A stretch of DNA of 64,000 nucleotides from Methanobrevibacter sp. Lineage in GTDB: Archaea; Methanobacteriota; Methanobacteria; Methanobacteriales; Methanobacteriaceae. The notes below the pieces were generated by a model. It made no database searches, was not told the DNA's origin, and saw nothing but the letters and a program-made list of their open reading frames with translations. The stretch lies in the NCBI RefSeq assembly GCF_015062935.1, contig NZ_SUTM01000002.1:109377-173376 (forward strand), given 5' to 3'. Positions 63,928-64,000 of the stretch are shown one piece after another (the first letter of the stretch is position 1; every line of letters begins with the position of its first letter). Both the position numbers and the translations under genes were made by a program.

Positions 63928-64000
63928 TTGAGTTTAGATTTTGATAAATATGAATTAAGTAAATTTTGCACTTTTTCATATGGTAAAATGCCAGAAAAAG
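63928..64000 (+). CDS. hsdS: Type I specificity subunit S, 5' fragment
   Basis: TTG at 63928, after a GGTGGT site, opens a frame beginning SLDFDKYELSKFCTFSYGKMPEK that runs off the right edge. Position after hsdM and the fragment's look fit the first target-recognition domain of HsdS. Only 24 residues are visible, so identity rests mainly on context. Confidence 0.7.
   Translation, partial: MSLDFDKYELSKFCTFSYGKMPEK

Overview
The window is an AT-rich archaeal chromosome segment from a methanogen of the order Methanobacteriales, most likely Methanobrevibacter. The evidence is a complete tungsten-type formylmethanofuran dehydrogenase operon, the archaeal nitrogen repressor NrpR beside glnA, an intron-bearing tRNA-Met, TBP, FEN-1, archaeal RNase P and ribosomal proteins, AglB, and many Ig-like 'adhesin-like' surface proteins. 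GGTGAT-type ribosome binding sites, TATA boxes and frequent TTG/GTG starts are seen throughout.

Layout. 0-7.6 kb: divergent mobB fragment and the fwd operon (HTH-ferredoxin, F, G, D, B, A, C), separated by a promoter region with several dyads, then two small paralogues. 7.6-13.1 kb: glnA-nrpR with a perfect NrpR operator, a ThiF-like protein with an aldo/keto reductase, and tRNA-Met. 13.2-31.1 kb: housekeeping genes, including an S-adenosyl/S-inosylhomocysteine hydrolase, FEN-1, two chorismate-lyase-like paralogues, coenzyme B genes (aksA, aksD type), a CYTH protein, TBP, a SerB-coiled-coil fusion, topoisomerase I, AglB, a DRG GTPase and an AK6 kinase. 31.3-34.4 kb: two duplicated antitoxin/PIN modules around a solitary half-antitoxin and a frameshifted surface-protein gene. 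34.6-38.5 kb: RNase P and ribosomal cluster ending in rplX-pfdA.

38.6-41.6 kb is an insertion zone: an Rpn-type nuclease gene with a partial tandem copy, and a TnpB-only IS605-type element. It separates pfdA from ftsY, which lie together in many euryarchaea. 41.9-50.5 kb: ftsY with an amplified acidic N-terminus, a pair of Ig-repeat proteins with a glycosidase-like TIM-barrel domain, an SNF-family transporter and small proteins. 50.7-54.3 kb: a three-gene unit joining a soluble histidine-kinase-like protein to a double-receiver, membrane-bound family-2 glycosyltransferase.

54.3-64 kb is an accessory region divided by four direct copies of a 100-102 bp intergenic repeat. Each copy has inverted ends (ACATTAACG/CGTTAATGT) and a central GATATATATC-like palindrome. 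The repeats delimit a tautomerase/HxlR/MFS unit with its own paired operators, two Ig-domain membrane proteins, a secreted lysine-rich protein, and a type I restriction-modification locus (hsdR, hsdM, start of hsdS). This repeat-delimited arrangement is the best candidate here for an undescribed element. Other strong leads are the kinase/receiver-glycosyltransferase unit, the HTH-ferredoxin regulator with three similar dyads, antitoxins with a conserved internal start, and stem-loop terminators built over stop codons.
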